Counted from the stretch's first letter, positions 1-8,360 are shown. The stretch is DNA of 64,000 bases from Clostridium sp. CAG:510 (GCA_000434615.1 FR880800.1:24751-88750); one strand, 5' to 3'. The notes: generated by a model from the sequence alone, not told the origin. Program-made: numbers and translations.

Positions 1-838
1 CGGTCTTACCGGTCTGTCCAACCTGAAGGTCTTTGGACTTCCAGCCGGCATCTACAACTGCACGGGAGCAGCTTACGGTACCGCCGATTGCTTCTGCAAG
101 GTCGTCTAAGAGTTTGAAGTTCTCTGCACTGCCAACACCACGTCCGCCGGAAACTAAGATTTTAGCATCCATGATATCTGCTACGTCGTTTACAGCCTTA
201 ACAACTTTAAGAATCTCTACATACTTGTTGTCGGGAGTAAATCCGGGATTGAACTCTTCGATAACAGCCTTTCTGCCTGCTTCCTTGGGAAGCTTCTGCA
301 TAACACCAGGACGTACGGTTGCCATCTGGGGACGGAATTCCGGACATGCGATGGTTGCGATGGTGTTACCACCAAATGCAGGACGGGTCATAAGGAGCTG
401 ATTGTGAAGCTGTTCCTTGCCGGGAATCGGATTGATAGGGAAATCACCGATTTCAAGCTGTGTACAGTCTGCTGTCAGACCTGTATGAATTCTTGCGGAT
501 ACGCGGGGACCTAAGTCACGACCGATTGCGGTTGCACCTACAAGGAATACATCGGGTTTGTACTTCTTGATAACGGATGCCAGTGCATGTGCATAAGGCT
601 CTGTTCTGTATTCTTTTAATTCGGGATCGTCTACTACGATAACTCTGTCTGCGCCGTACTCGCCAAGTTCATCTGCAAGGTTCTTTACGTTGCTGCCGAC
701 AAGTACTGCAGTTACATCTGTACCTAAAGCATTTGCAAGATCTTTGCCCTTTCCGATCAGTTCAAAAGCGATGTTGTTGATTTCGTTGTCAACCTGCTGA
801 GCAAAGACATATACGCCTTTATATTCTTCTAAATTCAT
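1..838 (-). CDS. etfA: Electron transfer flavoprotein alpha subunit (partial, runs off left edge)
   Basis: This is the N-terminal 279 residues of EtfA; the C-terminal FAD-binding end lies outside the window. The protein starts MNLEEYKGVYVF and carries the adenine-nucleotide-hydrolase-like fold typical of the family, followed by the start of the FAD domain (VSGGRGVGS near residue 260). With EtfB it forms the heterodimer that bifurcates electrons from NADH to crotonyl-CoA (through Bcd) and ferredoxin. It follows etfB by 18 bases on the same strand, with an AGGAAGAGGTGTGG ribosome-binding region just before the ATG. Identification is firm from sequence and from its place as last gene of the butyryl-CoA cluster. 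Confidence 0.95.
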   Translation of the reverse strand, partial: MNLEEYKGVYVFAQQVDNEINNIAFELIGKGKDLANALGTDVTAVLVGSNVKNLADELGEYGADRVIVVDDPELKEYRTEPYAHALASVIKKYKPDVFLVGATAIGRDLGPRVSARIHTGLTADCTQLEIGDFPINPIPGKEQLHNQLLMTRPAFGGNTIATIACPEFRPQMATVRPGVMQKLPKEAGRKAVIEEFNPGFTPDNKYVEILKVVKAVNDVADIMDAKILVSGGRGVGSAENFKLLDDLAEAIGGTVSCSRAVVDAGWKSKDLQVGQTGKT

Positions 839-856
839 TGTCCACACCTCTTCCTG

Positions 857-1639
857 TTAGATAACATGTTTTTCTTTTAACTTGTTCATGATATACTCTA
901 CAGATTCTGTAGGATCCAGAGTAACCTTTTCGCCGGCACCCTTTCTTACCTTATCAGAAGCCTTTGCAATCTTGGTAGGAGAACCGTTCAGACCAAGGTT
1001 GGAGTCTTCCACGTCAACTAAGTTTGCTCTGCCCCATACGGTGATGTCAGCTTTGCAAGCCTTGAAGATTCCGCCCGGAGTCATGTAACGGGGCTCGTTT
1101 AATTCTGCAAGTGCAGTAATCAGACAAGGCATCTTAGCTTTCAGTACATGATATCTGTCATCGAACTGACGCTCTACGATAACGCTGTCGCCTTCTACGT
1201 CGATCTTCTGAGCATAGGAGATAACAGGAATGTTTAAGTGTTCGGAAATCTGAGGACCTACCTGAGCGGTATCGCCGTCGATTGCCTGACGTCCTGTGAT
1301 AATTAAATCATAGTCTAAGTTGCGGATGGCGCCTGCCAGTGTCTGGCTGGTAGCCCAGGTATCAGCACCGCCGAGTACACGGTCGGTAACAAGGATACCC
1401 TTATCTGCACCCATAGCGATTGCTTCGCGAAGTACATCTTCAGCCTTGGGAAGACCCATGGTGATAACAGTAACTTCTGCGCCGTATTTATCTTTTAATC
1501 TTAATGCTGCTTCCAGACCTGCTTTGTCATCAGGGTTCATGATTGTCAGCATGGCACCTCTGTCCAGTGTTCCGTCGGGATTGAACTTAACGCCGCCCTT
1601 GGTATCAGGTACCTGTTTTACACAAACAACGATTTTCAT
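857..1639 (-). CDS. etfB: Electron transfer flavoprotein beta subunit
   Basis: EtfB of 260 residues, a normal length. It begins MKIVVCVKQVPDT and includes the ETF-beta signature region around VERQFDDRYHV. It binds the bifurcating flavin/AMP and partners EtfA and butyryl-CoA dehydrogenase, allowing endergonic ferredoxin reduction to be driven by crotonyl-CoA reduction. It sits 23 bases after bcd and 18 before etfA, so the three are surely cotranscribed. A ribosome-binding site AAGGAGTG precedes the ATG. Nothing odd was seen in the reading frame. Confidence 0.96.
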   Translation of the reverse strand: MKIVVCVKQVPDTKGGVKFNPDGTLDRGAMLTIMNPDDKAGLEAALRLKDKYGAEVTVITMGLPKAEDVLREAIAMGADKGILVTDRVLGGADTWATSQTLAGAIRNLDYDLIITGRQAIDGDTAQVGPQISEHLNIPVISYAQKIDVEGDSVIVERQFDDRYHVLKAKMPCLITALAELNEPRYMTPGGIFKACKADITVWGRANLVDVEDSNLGLNGSPTKIAKASDKVRKGAGEKVTLDPTESVEYIMNKLKEKHVI

Positions 1640-1662
1640 TGTATTTCACTCCTTATCCATTT

Positions 1663-2829
1663 TTATTTAAGCAGGGCACCAGAGATAACCATTCTCTGAA
1701 CTTCGCTGGTACCTTCATAAATCTCGGTAATCTTAGCATCACGCATCATACGCTCTACATCGTATTCTCTGGTGTAGCCGTAACCGCCGTGAAGCTGAAC
1801 AGCCTTGGTAGTAACTTCCATAGCAACCTCTGCAGCATATAACTTAGCCATAGCTGCTTCTACGGAGTAGCTTACCTTAGGATTGGTTGCAAATTCTGCC
1901 TTCTTCATTGCTGCTTTGTAAACAAGCATCTTAGCAGCTTCTACCTTGGTAGCCATATCTGCTAACTGGAACTGGGTGTTCTGGAAAGCGGAAATGGAAC
2001 GTCCGAACTGCTTTCTTTCCTTGGTGTAAGCAATGGTTCTGTCAAGAGCGCCTTCTGCAATACCAAGTGCCTGAGCAGCGATACCGATACGGCCGCCGTC
2101 CAGAGTATGCATTGCAATCTTAAAGCCCTGTCCCTGCTTGCCCAGCATGTTTTCCTTGGGAATTCTGCAGTCTGTGAAAATCAGTTCGTATGTGGATGAA
2201 CCGCGGATACCCATCTTCTTTTCCTTAGTACCGAAGGTAAATCCGGGAGTTCCTTTTTCTACGATGAATGCGGAGATTTCCTTTAAGGTCTTGGTTCCCT
2301 TTGTAATAGTACCGGTAACAGCAAAGATTACATATACGTCTGCTTCTTTACCGTTGGTAATGAAAATCTTGGAGCCGTTTAATACATATTCGTCACCGTC
2401 AAGTACAGCCTTGGTCTGCTGACCCTGTGCATCAGTACCTGCGCCGGGCTCGGTAAGACCGAATGCGCCTAACTTTTCGCCCTTTGCAAGGGGAACTAAG
2501 TATTTCTGCTTCTGTTCTTCGGTACCGAAGGTCAGGATGGGGTCGCAGCAAAGAGAGGTATGTGCGGAAACGATAACACCTGTGGTACCGCATACCTTAG
2601 AGAGCTCTTCTACGCAAAGTACATAGGTAAGAGCATCTGCTCCCTGTCCGCCGTACTGTTCGGGAACGGGAATTCCAAGGAAACCGTTCTTTGCCATTTT
2701 TTCAACTGTTCCGCGAGGGAATACTTCAGTTTCATCAACCTCCTGTGCAAGAGGCTTTACTTCTTTTTCTGCGAACTCTTTAAAAAGAGAACGCGCCATT
2801 TCATGTTCTTTTTTCAAAGTAAAATCCAT
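1663..2829 (-). CDS. bcd: Butyryl-CoA dehydrogenase
   Basis: Acyl-CoA dehydrogenase of 388 residues that reduces crotonyl-CoA to butyryl-CoA with EtfAB. The N-terminal helical domain, the middle beta domain (GAFGLTEPGAGTDA) and the C-terminal helical domain are all present; the catalytic glutamate is in YEGTSEVQR near the C-terminus. I place the start at MDFTLKKEHE because a GGAGG lies about 10 bases upstream; an earlier in-frame ATG at 2850 would overlap that ribosome-binding site and adds seven residues the family lacks. It lies between hbd and etfB in the classic order. Confidence 0.96.
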   Translation of the reverse strand: MDFTLKKEHEMARSLFKEFAEKEVKPLAQEVDETEVFPRGTVEKMAKNGFLGIPVPEQYGGQGADALTYVLCVEELSKVCGTTGVIVSAHTSLCCDPILTFGTEEQKQKYLVPLAKGEKLGAFGLTEPGAGTDAQGQQTKAVLDGDEYVLNGSKIFITNGKEADVYVIFAVTGTITKGTKTLKEISAFIVEKGTPGFTFGTKEKKMGIRGSSTYELIFTDCRIPKENMLGKQGQGFKIAMHTLDGGRIGIAAQALGIAEGALDRTIAYTKERKQFGRSISAFQNTQFQLADMATKVEAAKMLVYKAAMKKAEFATNPKVSYSVEAAMAKLYAAEVAMEVTTKAVQLHGGYGYTREYDVERMMRDAKITEIYEGTSEVQRMVISGALLK

Positions 2830-2892
2830 GATTACTTTTCCTCCATACAATCTATTCTTTAATCATAAGCACTTCACGCTGCGGAAAGCTGC

Positions 2893-3732
2893 TTATTTTG
2901 CATAGTCATAGAAGCCCTTGCCGGTCTTCTTTCCAAGTTTGCCTGCACGAACCATCTTACGAAGAAGGGGATGAGGACGATACTTGGGATCTCCGGTTTC
3001 ATTCTGCAGTACTTCCATGATGGCAAGCACGATATCCAGACCTACTAAGTCGCCTAATGCAAGAGGTCCCATGGGATGGGATGCGCCAAGCTTCATAGCT
3101 TCATCGATGTCAGCTACGCTTGCGATACCGTCTGCATAGATGCCGATTGCTTCGTTAATCATAGGGATTAAAATTCTGTTTACAACGAATCCGGGAGCTT
3201 CCTTAACTTCTACGGGAGTCTTGCCGATTTCGGTTGCGATTGCTTTAATCTTTTCTACTAATTCTACAGGAGTGTTTTCACCGGCAATAACTTCTACCAG
3301 CTTCATTCTGTCTGCAGGATTGAAGAAGTGCATACCGATCATGGGTCTGTCAAGACCTGCACCGATTTCGGTAATGGAAAGGGAAGATGTGTTGGTTGCA
3401 AAAATGCAGTCGGGCTTTACAATAGCTTCCAGTTCCTTGAATGTGGTCTTCTTAATCTGCATATTTTCGGGAGCAACTTCGATAACTAAATCGCAGTCTT
3501 TGCAGATGTCCTTTAAGCCTGTTGTAATTTTGGCAGCGATAGCATCTGCCTTCTCCTGTGTGATTTTCTCCTTGCCTACGAGGAAGTTCAGATTCTTTAA
3601 AATTCTGCCCTTTCCTCCATCAGCAAATTCCTGCTTGATGTCGCAAAGACATACTTCATAACCATCTGTCATTGCAAATGCCTGTGCAATTCCGGCACCC
3701 ATAGTACCTGCACCAATAATACCTACTTTCAT
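2893..3732 (-). CDS. hbd: 3-hydroxybutyryl-CoA dehydrogenase
   Basis: 279-residue NAD(P)-dependent dehydrogenase converting acetoacetyl-CoA to 3-hydroxybutyryl-CoA. The Rossmann motif GIIGAGTMGAGIAQAF is at residues 4-19, the catalytic histidine lies in MIGMHFFNPADRMKLVE, and the C-terminal domain holds NRILIPMINEA. Length is normal for the single-domain clostridial enzyme. It lies 33 bases after crt and about 60 bases before bcd on the same strand; an AGGAGGAACTAC ribosome-binding site precedes the ATG. Confidence 0.96.
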   Translation of the reverse strand: MKVGIIGAGTMGAGIAQAFAMTDGYEVCLCDIKQEFADGGKGRILKNLNFLVGKEKITQEKADAIAAKITTGLKDICKDCDLVIEVAPENMQIKKTTFKELEAIVKPDCIFATNTSSLSITEIGAGLDRPMIGMHFFNPADRMKLVEVIAGENTPVELVEKIKAIATEIGKTPVEVKEAPGFVVNRILIPMINEAIGIYADGIASVADIDEAMKLGASHPMGPLALGDLVGLDIVLAIMEVLQNETGDPKYRPHPLLRKMVRAGKLGKKTGKGFYDYAK

Positions 3733-3765
3733 TGTAGTTCCTCCTTGTATGTGAATTGTTTTTCC

Positions 3766-4551
3766 TTAACGGTTTTTGAACGGCTCTTTTACCTTTTCCT
3801 TGTTCTTGTCAAGGAAGAATGCCATGCCGTACTTCTGGTCTTCGGATTCGAAGCAGTCACCGAACAGCTTCTCTTCCAGTGCTACTGCCGCATCCATGTC
3901 AAGGTCTAAGCCTTCATTGATTGCCTTTTTGCAGTTGCGGACAGCGATAGGTGCATTTTTTGCAATGCCCGCTGCCATTTTTTCTGCTGCGGGAAGAAGC
4001 TCTTCCTGGGTGTAAACAGCATTTACCAGGCCGATTCTGTATGCTTCGTCAGCCTTGATGTTTCTTGCTGTGTAAATCATCTGTTTAGCCATGCCTGCGC
4101 CGACAAGTCTTGCCAGTCTCTGGGTACCGCCGAAACCGGGGGTAATGCCGAGACCTGCTTCGGGCTGTCCGAATACTGCGTTGTCGGAACAGATTCTGAT
4201 GTCACAGCTCATGGAAATCTCGCATCCGCCGCCTAATGCAAAGCCGTTTACAGCTGCAATAACGGGAATGGGGAAGGTTTCGATTTTACGGAATACGTCG
4301 TTGCCCTTCTTACCGAAAGCTTCGCCTTCTGCCTTGGTCAGGGTGCTCATTTCTCCGATATCTGCACCTGCTACGAAGGATTTGGTGCCTGCGCCGGTTA
4401 AGATCAAGCATCTTACTTCGTCAAGATTTACAGCGTCCAGAGTTGCGTTTAATTCGTCGAGTACCTGGGAATTCAGAGCATTTAATGCCTTTTCGCGGTT
4501 GATGGTGATAATACCGGTCTGGCCTTTCTGTTCATATAAAATATAATCCAT
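3766..4551 (-). CDS. crt: Enoyl-CoA hydratase (crotonase)
   Basis: 261-residue crotonase that dehydrates 3-hydroxybutyryl-CoA to crotonyl-CoA. The oxyanion-hole region GFALGGGCEISMSCD and the second catalytic region QPEAGLGITPGFGGTQ are intact, each carrying the expected glutamate. It lies between thl and hbd. The 81-base gap separating it from thl holds a stem-loop, so its expression relative to thl may be set at the RNA level. An AGAGGAGACAATC ribosome-binding site precedes the ATG. Confidence 0.95.
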   Translation of the reverse strand: MDYILYEQKGQTGIITINREKALNALNSQVLDELNATLDAVNLDEVRCLILTGAGTKSFVAGADIGEMSTLTKAEGEAFGKKGNDVFRKIETFPIPVIAAVNGFALGGGCEISMSCDIRICSDNAVFGQPEAGLGITPGFGGTQRLARLVGAGMAKQMIYTARNIKADEAYRIGLVNAVYTQEELLPAAEKMAAGIAKNAPIAVRNCKKAINEGLDLDMDAAVALEEKLFGDCFESEDQKYGMAFFLDKNKEKVKEPFKNR

Positions 4552-4586
4552 GATTGTCTCCTCTTTGTAACTGTCAAAACAGATAC

Positions 4587-4613
4587 TCCGAAGCAGGATA
4601 GCCCCGCTTCGGA
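4587..4613 (-). other. Stem-loop in the thl-crt gap
   Basis: An 8-bp perfect inverted repeat (TCCGAAGC / GCTTCGGA) with an 11-base loop lies in the 81-base space after the thl stop codon and before the crt ribosome-binding site. On the transcribed (minus) strand it is not followed by a T-run, so it is not a simple terminator. A transcript-stabilising or processing hairpin that gives thl and crt different mRNA levels is the likeliest role; that is inference. Confidence 0.55.
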
Positions 4614-4632
4614 ATGCCTTTTTGTTTCTTAA

Positions 4633-5817
4633 TTAGTCTTCAATTTTAACAATGGTAGAGCATCCCATACCACCGCCGATACACAGGGTAGCAAGACCTG
4701 TCTTAGCGCCCTTTGCCTGCATCTCATGAAGCAGGGTAACAAGGATACGGGCACCGGAAGCACCAACGGGATGGCCGAGTGCGATAGCACCGCCGTTCGG
4801 GTTGAGCTGCTTGTCCACATCAATACCGAGGTCCTTGCCTACAGCTACGGACTGTGCTGCGAATGCTTCGTTTGCTTCAATGATGTCGAAGTCTTCAATC
4901 TTCATACCGGTCTTAGCCATTACCTTCTTGGTGGAAGCTACGGGACCGATACCCATTACTTCGGGTCTTACACCTGCAAGTGCGCCTGCTACGAAAGTAG
5001 CCATGGGCTTAACGCCTAATTCTTTTGCTTTTTCTTCGCTCATAACAACGATTGCTGCTGCGCCGTCGTTGATACCGGAAGCATTACCTGCGGTAACGAA
5101 TCCGTCTTTGTTGATGGTACGGAGTTTTGCAAGAGCTTCGATAGTAGAGCCGTGACGAGGTCCTTCATCTACCTTGAACTCTACCATTTCTTTTTTCTTC
5201 TTAACCATAACGGGAACAATTTCTTTTTCAAATGCGCCGCTGTTCTGGGCAGCTTCTGCCTTCTGCTGGCTCTTTAATGCGAACTCATCCAGTTCTTCTC
5301 TGGTAAGTCCCCACTCTCTGCAGATATTGTCTGCAGTGGTAATCATATGGTAATTGTTGAATGCATCCCAAAGTGCATCGTTTACCATGGTATCTACTAA
5401 AGTACCGTTGTTCATACGGTAACCGAAACGAGCCTGAGGAACAGCATAAGGAGCCATGGACATGTTTTCCATACCCCCTGCTACTACTACATCAGCATCT
5501 CCTGCCATAATCATCTGTGCTGCCTGGTTTACACAGTTCAGACCGGAACCGCAGACAACGTTCATGGTAACTGCGGGTACTTCGATGGGAAGACCTGCTT
5601 TGATGGATGCCTGACGTGCTACGTTCTGACCCAGACCTGCCTGGATTACACATCCCATGTAAACCTGGTCAACATCTTCCGGCTTTACTCCGGCTCTGTT
5701 TAATGCTTCCTTAATAACGATTGCGCCTAATTCAGGTGCGGGTGTGGTGCTTAAAGAACCACCCATGGTACCGATTGCTGTACGGCATGCTCCAGCTAAA
5801 ACTACTTTTCTTGCCAT
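4633..5817 (-). CDS. thlA: Acetyl-CoA acetyltransferase (thiolase)
   Basis: 394-residue biosynthetic thiolase that condenses two acetyl-CoA into acetoacetyl-CoA, the entry step of the butyrate pathway. The acylated cysteine is in NVVCGSGLNCVNQA, the histidine in ALGHPVGASGARI and the second active-site cysteine in ATLCIGGGMGCSTI. It is the first gene of the cluster thl-crt-hbd-bcd-etfB-etfA. A GGAGGAGAAAAGCA ribosome-binding site precedes the ATG, and promoter-like elements lie 60-100 bases upstream. Nothing is missing from the active site. Confidence 0.96.
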   Translation of the reverse strand: MARKVVLAGACRTAIGTMGGSLSTTPAPELGAIVIKEALNRAGVKPEDVDQVYMGCVIQAGLGQNVARQASIKAGLPIEVPAVTMNVVCGSGLNCVNQAAQMIMAGDADVVVAGGMENMSMAPYAVPQARFGYRMNNGTLVDTMVNDALWDAFNNYHMITTADNICREWGLTREELDEFALKSQQKAEAAQNSGAFEKEIVPVMVKKKKEMVEFKVDEGPRHGSTIEALAKLRTINKDGFVTAGNASGINDGAAAIVVMSEEKAKELGVKPMATFVAGALAGVRPEVMGIGPVASTKKVMAKTGMKIEDFDIIEANEAFAAQSVAVGKDLGIDVDKQLNPNGGAIALGHPVGASGARILVTLLHEMQAKGAKTGLATLCIGGGMGCSTIVKIED

Positions 5818-5872
5818 TGCTTTTCTCCTCCAAAATCTTTCATTTTATAGATTGTTATTTTTTTATCATTTC

Positions 5873-5912
5873 TGTCAAGTCTCATTTTATCATAGCATTT
5901 TAGGTTTTGCAA
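5873..5912 (-). promoter_or_regulatory. Likely promoter region of the butyryl-CoA cluster
   Basis: On the minus strand TTGCAA (5907-5912) is followed after 17 bases by TAAAAT (5884-5889). A consensus TTGACA lies just downstream (5873-5878) with a weak AACAAT 16 bases further. Either or both could drive thl. No clear Rex-type palindrome was seen. Confidence 0.45.
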
Positions 5913-5929
5913 TGGAAAAACAAAAAAAC

Positions 5930-7021
5930 TCACCGGGAAATCTTTTCTTTTTGCAGGTAGAGCGTTACCGCCGGGTCGCGGATGTCCGAAACCCGTTTCC
6001 ACTCCTTCGTTCCTTCCACTTTTACGGCCTCGCTCTGGTGTCTGCTTAGGAACATGGTAAGCGGATAGACATTTATCCAGATTTCATGGTCACTCTCTTT
6101 CTGGGACTCATCAAATACAAGTTCCATCCCCCAGTGCAGGTGGGTCACTTTGATGTTGTTGGTGTTTTCCGTGGTGCTGTAACCGGTATGCCCCATATAG
6201 CCGATAACATCTCCCGCCGTCACCACGCTGCCTTCCTTTAATTCTTCCGCATAGGGGTAGTTCTGTCGCAGATGAGCATAATAGTAATAGCGTTTTTTAT
6301 CAAAGCTGCGGATGCCGATGCGCCAGCCTCCGTACTGGTTCCAGCCGATTGCCTCCACATAGCCGGACTCCACGGCGATAATCGGTGTACCCACCTGTCC
6401 CATCATGTCGTGCCCCAGATGCTGTCTTTTATAGCCGTAGCTTCTTCCCGCCCCGAAATCGTCATAATGGCTGTATTCAAAGCCTTTTGCAATGGGGGAA
6501 TAGGCTTTCAGTCCGTATACCTTTTCCCAGGTGCTGCTTCCGTCCTCCGCCCTGACCTCTCTTTCAAATTCTCCCACCATGCCGCCCAGAACCGCGCGGT
6601 AAGCTTCTTCATAATAAGAATAATATTTGTTGTCCTTCATCAGTTCTTTCATGGTAAGCCCTTTTTCCGCCGTGAGTTCTTCCGTAACTTTTGCGATATC
6701 TTTCTTTATGTTTTTCTCGTGGGAGTCAAATTCCCCGCCGTATCCGGTCCCGAGATAGGCAAGCAGCTCCACCCAGTCGAAATGCACGTCCTGTCCATAG
6801 CTTTCCACATCCGTGCGGTAGGCTTCACAGAGTGCCGTATAGCTCACATCAAAATCCACCCATTTGATACAGCCGTCACTGACTGCCTCTGCCTTCCGGT
6901 TCTGCTGTCCCGTATTCTCCCTGCTCGTCCATATTCCCGCCAGTGCAATCAGGCACAGTACTAACTCCGCTGCTACGGCAAACTGTAAAATACGGATTTT
7001 CCGTTTCTTTTTTTCCTCCAT
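5930..7021 (-). CDS. M23-family zinc metallopeptidase, membrane-anchored
   Basis: A 363-residue protein with a short basic N-terminus (MEEKKKRKIR), one transmembrane helix at about residues 11-29 and an extracellular M23 peptidase domain. The LytM-type metal ligands are visible in HLGHD (first His and Asp) and in VTHLHWGMEL (HxH), so it should be an active peptidoglycan endopeptidase. I place the start at MEEKKKR, preceded by a GGGGGTGG ribosome-binding stretch; an upstream extension of 25 residues has no such site. It stands alone between the thl promoter and a terminator, so it is probably its own transcription unit. The exact bond cleaved cannot be told. Confidence 0.85.
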   Translation of the reverse strand: MEEKKKRKIRILQFAVAAELVLCLIALAGIWTSRENTGQQNRKAEAVSDGCIKWVDFDVSYTALCEAYRTDVESYGQDVHFDWVELLAYLGTGYGGEFDSHEKNIKKDIAKVTEELTAEKGLTMKELMKDNKYYSYYEEAYRAVLGGMVGEFEREVRAEDGSSTWEKVYGLKAYSPIAKGFEYSHYDDFGAGRSYGYKRQHLGHDMMGQVGTPIIAVESGYVEAIGWNQYGGWRIGIRSFDKKRYYYYAHLRQNYPYAEELKEGSVVTAGDVIGYMGHTGYSTTENTNNIKVTHLHWGMELVFDESQKESDHEIWINVYPLTMFLSRHQSEAVKVEGTKEWKRVSDIRDPAVTLYLQKEKISR

Positions 7022-7100
7022 ATGCCACCCCCACACACAATTTTCTATGCATGTATATGTCGTAAGCTCCGCTAAATATGCCTTGCTTTCCCGCAATATA

Positions 7101-7130
7101 AAAGGCAGACACCTTGCGGTATCTGCCTTT
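7101..7130 (-). terminator. Terminator downstream of hpf
   Basis: AAAGGCAGA / TCTGCCTTT with an inner ACC/GGT pairing around a short loop, about 50 bases past the hpf stop codon; on the minus strand the stem ends in TTTTATATT. It separates hpf from the M23 peptidase gene. Confidence 0.8.
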
Positions 7131-7181
7131 TCCCTTTATACATTATTTAGTTTGTTTACAGTCTGCCGGTCTGTCCCGTGC

Positions 7182-7709
7182 TTAATCTTCCGGCTCAATG
7201 AGTCCGTAGGTATCGCCTTTACGCTTGTATACTACGTTTACCTGACCGGTTTCCGCATTGTGGAATACGAAGAAGCTGTGTCCCAAAAGCTCCATCTGGA
7301 TGCAGGCATCCTCAGGATACATGGGCTTGATATCAAACTTCTTGGTACGGACAATTTTAATTTCTTCATCATCCATATAGTTGTTTTCCACAAACAACTG
7401 GCTGAAGGATGTTGCATCTTTCTGCCTGTCCACTAATTTGGTTTTATATTTCTTTAACTGTCTTTCAATGATTTCTTCCACCAGGTCAATGGAAACATAC
7501 ATGTCGTTGCTTACCTGTTCAGAACGGATGATACTGCCTTTCACCGGTATCGTTACTTCAATTTTCTGTCTGTCTTTTTCCACGCTGAGTGTTACATGTA
7601 CTTCTGTTTCGGGAGTGAAATACTTTTCCAGTTTTCCGATTTTGTCTTCCACTGCCGTTTTCAGTCCGGGAGTCACCTCAATGTTTCTGCCTACTATAAT
7701 AAATTTCAT
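7182..7709 (-). CDS. hpf: Ribosome hibernation-promoting factor, long form
   Basis: 175-residue long-form HPF. The N-terminal half is the ribosome-binding S30AE/RaiA domain (MKFIIVGRNIEVTPGLK); the C-terminal domain (VVRTKKFDIKPMYPEDA through VVYKRKGDTYGLIEPE) mediates dimerisation so that 70S particles pair into inactive 100S ribosomes in stationary phase. I choose MKF as start because GAGG and GGAAGGG lie at workable distances; the ATG three codons earlier abuts the ribosome-binding site. Two promoter-like elements lie upstream, one overlapping a palindrome, fitting a growth-phase-controlled gene. Confidence 0.93.
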   Translation of the reverse strand: MKFIIVGRNIEVTPGLKTAVEDKIGKLEKYFTPETEVHVTLSVEKDRQKIEVTIPVKGSIIRSEQVSNDMYVSIDLVEEIIERQLKKYKTKLVDRQKDATSFSQLFVENNYMDDEEIKIVRTKKFDIKPMYPEDACIQMELLGHSFFVFHNAETGQVNVVYKRKGDTYGLIEPED

Positions 7710-7744
7710 ATACCTCATCCCTTCCAGTTTATTATTGTATAAGC

Positions 7745-7774
7745 ATTATACCATATCTTCCTGTATTTTTGCAA
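7745..7774 (-). promoter_or_regulatory. hpf proximal promoter
   Basis: On the minus strand TTGCAA (7769-7774), 18 bases, then TATAAT (7745-7750) preceded by TG as an extended -10. It lies about 35 bases before the hpf ATG. Confidence 0.7.
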
Positions 7775-7791
7775 TAATTTACTTTATTTTT

Positions 7792-7819
7792 TCTATATTT
7801 TTGACATTCTTAATGTCAA
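7792..7819 (-). promoter_or_regulatory. hpf distal promoter overlapped by a palindrome
   Basis: On the minus strand TTGACA (7814-7819), 16 bases, then TATAGA (7792-7797). The -35 box is part of a perfect inverted repeat TTGACATT-N3-AATGTCAA (7801-7819), which could be an operator. The regulator is unknown. Confidence 0.5.
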
Positions 7820-7871
7820 TACTTATTTCGACTTTTTTCGACGTTTTTTCTTTTTTAGGTATTCTTTACAA

Positions 7872-7912
7872 AACATCCGTTCTGCATCGGAAACATATCG
7901 GATGTTGTTTTT
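7872..7912 (+). terminator. Terminator-like hairpin facing plus
   Basis: AACATCCG (7872-7879) pairs with CGGATGTT (7899-7906) and is followed on the plus strand by GTTTTTTT. No plus-strand gene precedes it, so it may stop antisense transcription coming from the hpf side, or serve minus-strand read-through less efficiently. Confidence 0.45.
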
Positions 7913-7925
7913 TTCCTTTCTTTTC

Positions 7926-7998
7926 CTGTGGACAGTGTGGATAACTCCGTGTATAAGTAGCTTTTATCTCATTTCCGGCTCTTTTTCCGGTGGATAAG
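7926..7998. other. Cluster of DnaA-box-like sequences
   Basis: Three copies resembling TGTGGATAA lie within 75 bases: CTGTGGACA at 7926, an exact TGTGGATAA at 7936 and GGTGGATAA at 7989. There is no dnaA, dnaN or AT-rich unwinding region here, so this is not evidence of the origin; it could be a minor DnaA-binding site or chance. The rest of 7999-8160 shows no gene I can support. Confidence 0.25.
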
Positions 7999-8162
7999 TT
8001 GCGCGATGAAAATTTTATTTTTTTCTTCTTTTCCTCTTGCATTCATTCAGCTTTGTACATCTTGCACAATGGGACGCTCCTCCTTCTGTTTGCGGTCACT
8101 TATTATTGTCGCACAACAGTTCAAAATTGCGCATAGTTATAAAGTAAGAAAGGAATTAAGAA

Positions 8163-8301
8163 AGAATCCTGCTTTGCAGGATTCTACGCCTGCGGCGGGT
8201 CGCTTCAGCGACATAATCCCACTCCGCCGCAGTGCGCTCCTGCCCGGAGGGCTTTATTTCTTTATAGGAAAATTCAACGAAATTTCCTATAAAGAAATAA
8301 A
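8163..8301. repeat. Hairpin-rich intergenic element (REP/MITE-like)
   Basis: Three stem-loops stand in a row. First is a 10-bp stem AGAATCCTGC with a 3-base loop (8163-8185). Second is CTGCGGCGG / CCGCCGCAG (8190-8198 / 8224-8232) enclosing a smaller GTCGCT / AGCGAC hairpin (8199-8212). Third is a perfect 19-bp inverted repeat, 8253-8271 against 8283-8301, with an 11-base loop. There is no coding potential. The architecture is like that of a non-autonomous mobile or REP-type element; whether it is repeated elsewhere in the genome cannot be seen here. Confidence 0.6.
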
Positions 8302-8340
8302 ACTGTGCCCGGATGTTGTCCATGACACAGTTTTATTTTT
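8295..8340. terminator. Terminator of the NlpC/P60 gene
   Basis: A 13-bp stem AAATAAAACTGTG (8295-8307) / CACAGTTTTATTT (8326-8338) with T-rich flanks on both strands, 20 bases past the NlpC/P60 stop. Its distal arm (8295-8301) is also the right arm of the 19-bp hairpin of the neighbouring repeat, so the two structures cannot form at once. Confidence 0.75.
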
Positions 8341-8360
8341 CTGTTTTATTTTTGTTTGAA

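Noticed and set aside
2830..2850. Earlier ATG start for bcd
   Set aside because: It would place the GGAGG ribosome-binding site inside the coding region and add residues not found in the family.
7926..7998. Replication origin
   Set aside because: There are DnaA-box-like sequences but no dnaA, dnaN, recF or AT-rich unwinding repeats; the neighbours are ordinary envelope and stress genes.
8006..8359. A 117-codon plus-strand frame in the intergenic region
   Set aside because: It runs through the stacked hairpins and a terminator, has no ribosome-binding site and no recognisable protein features.
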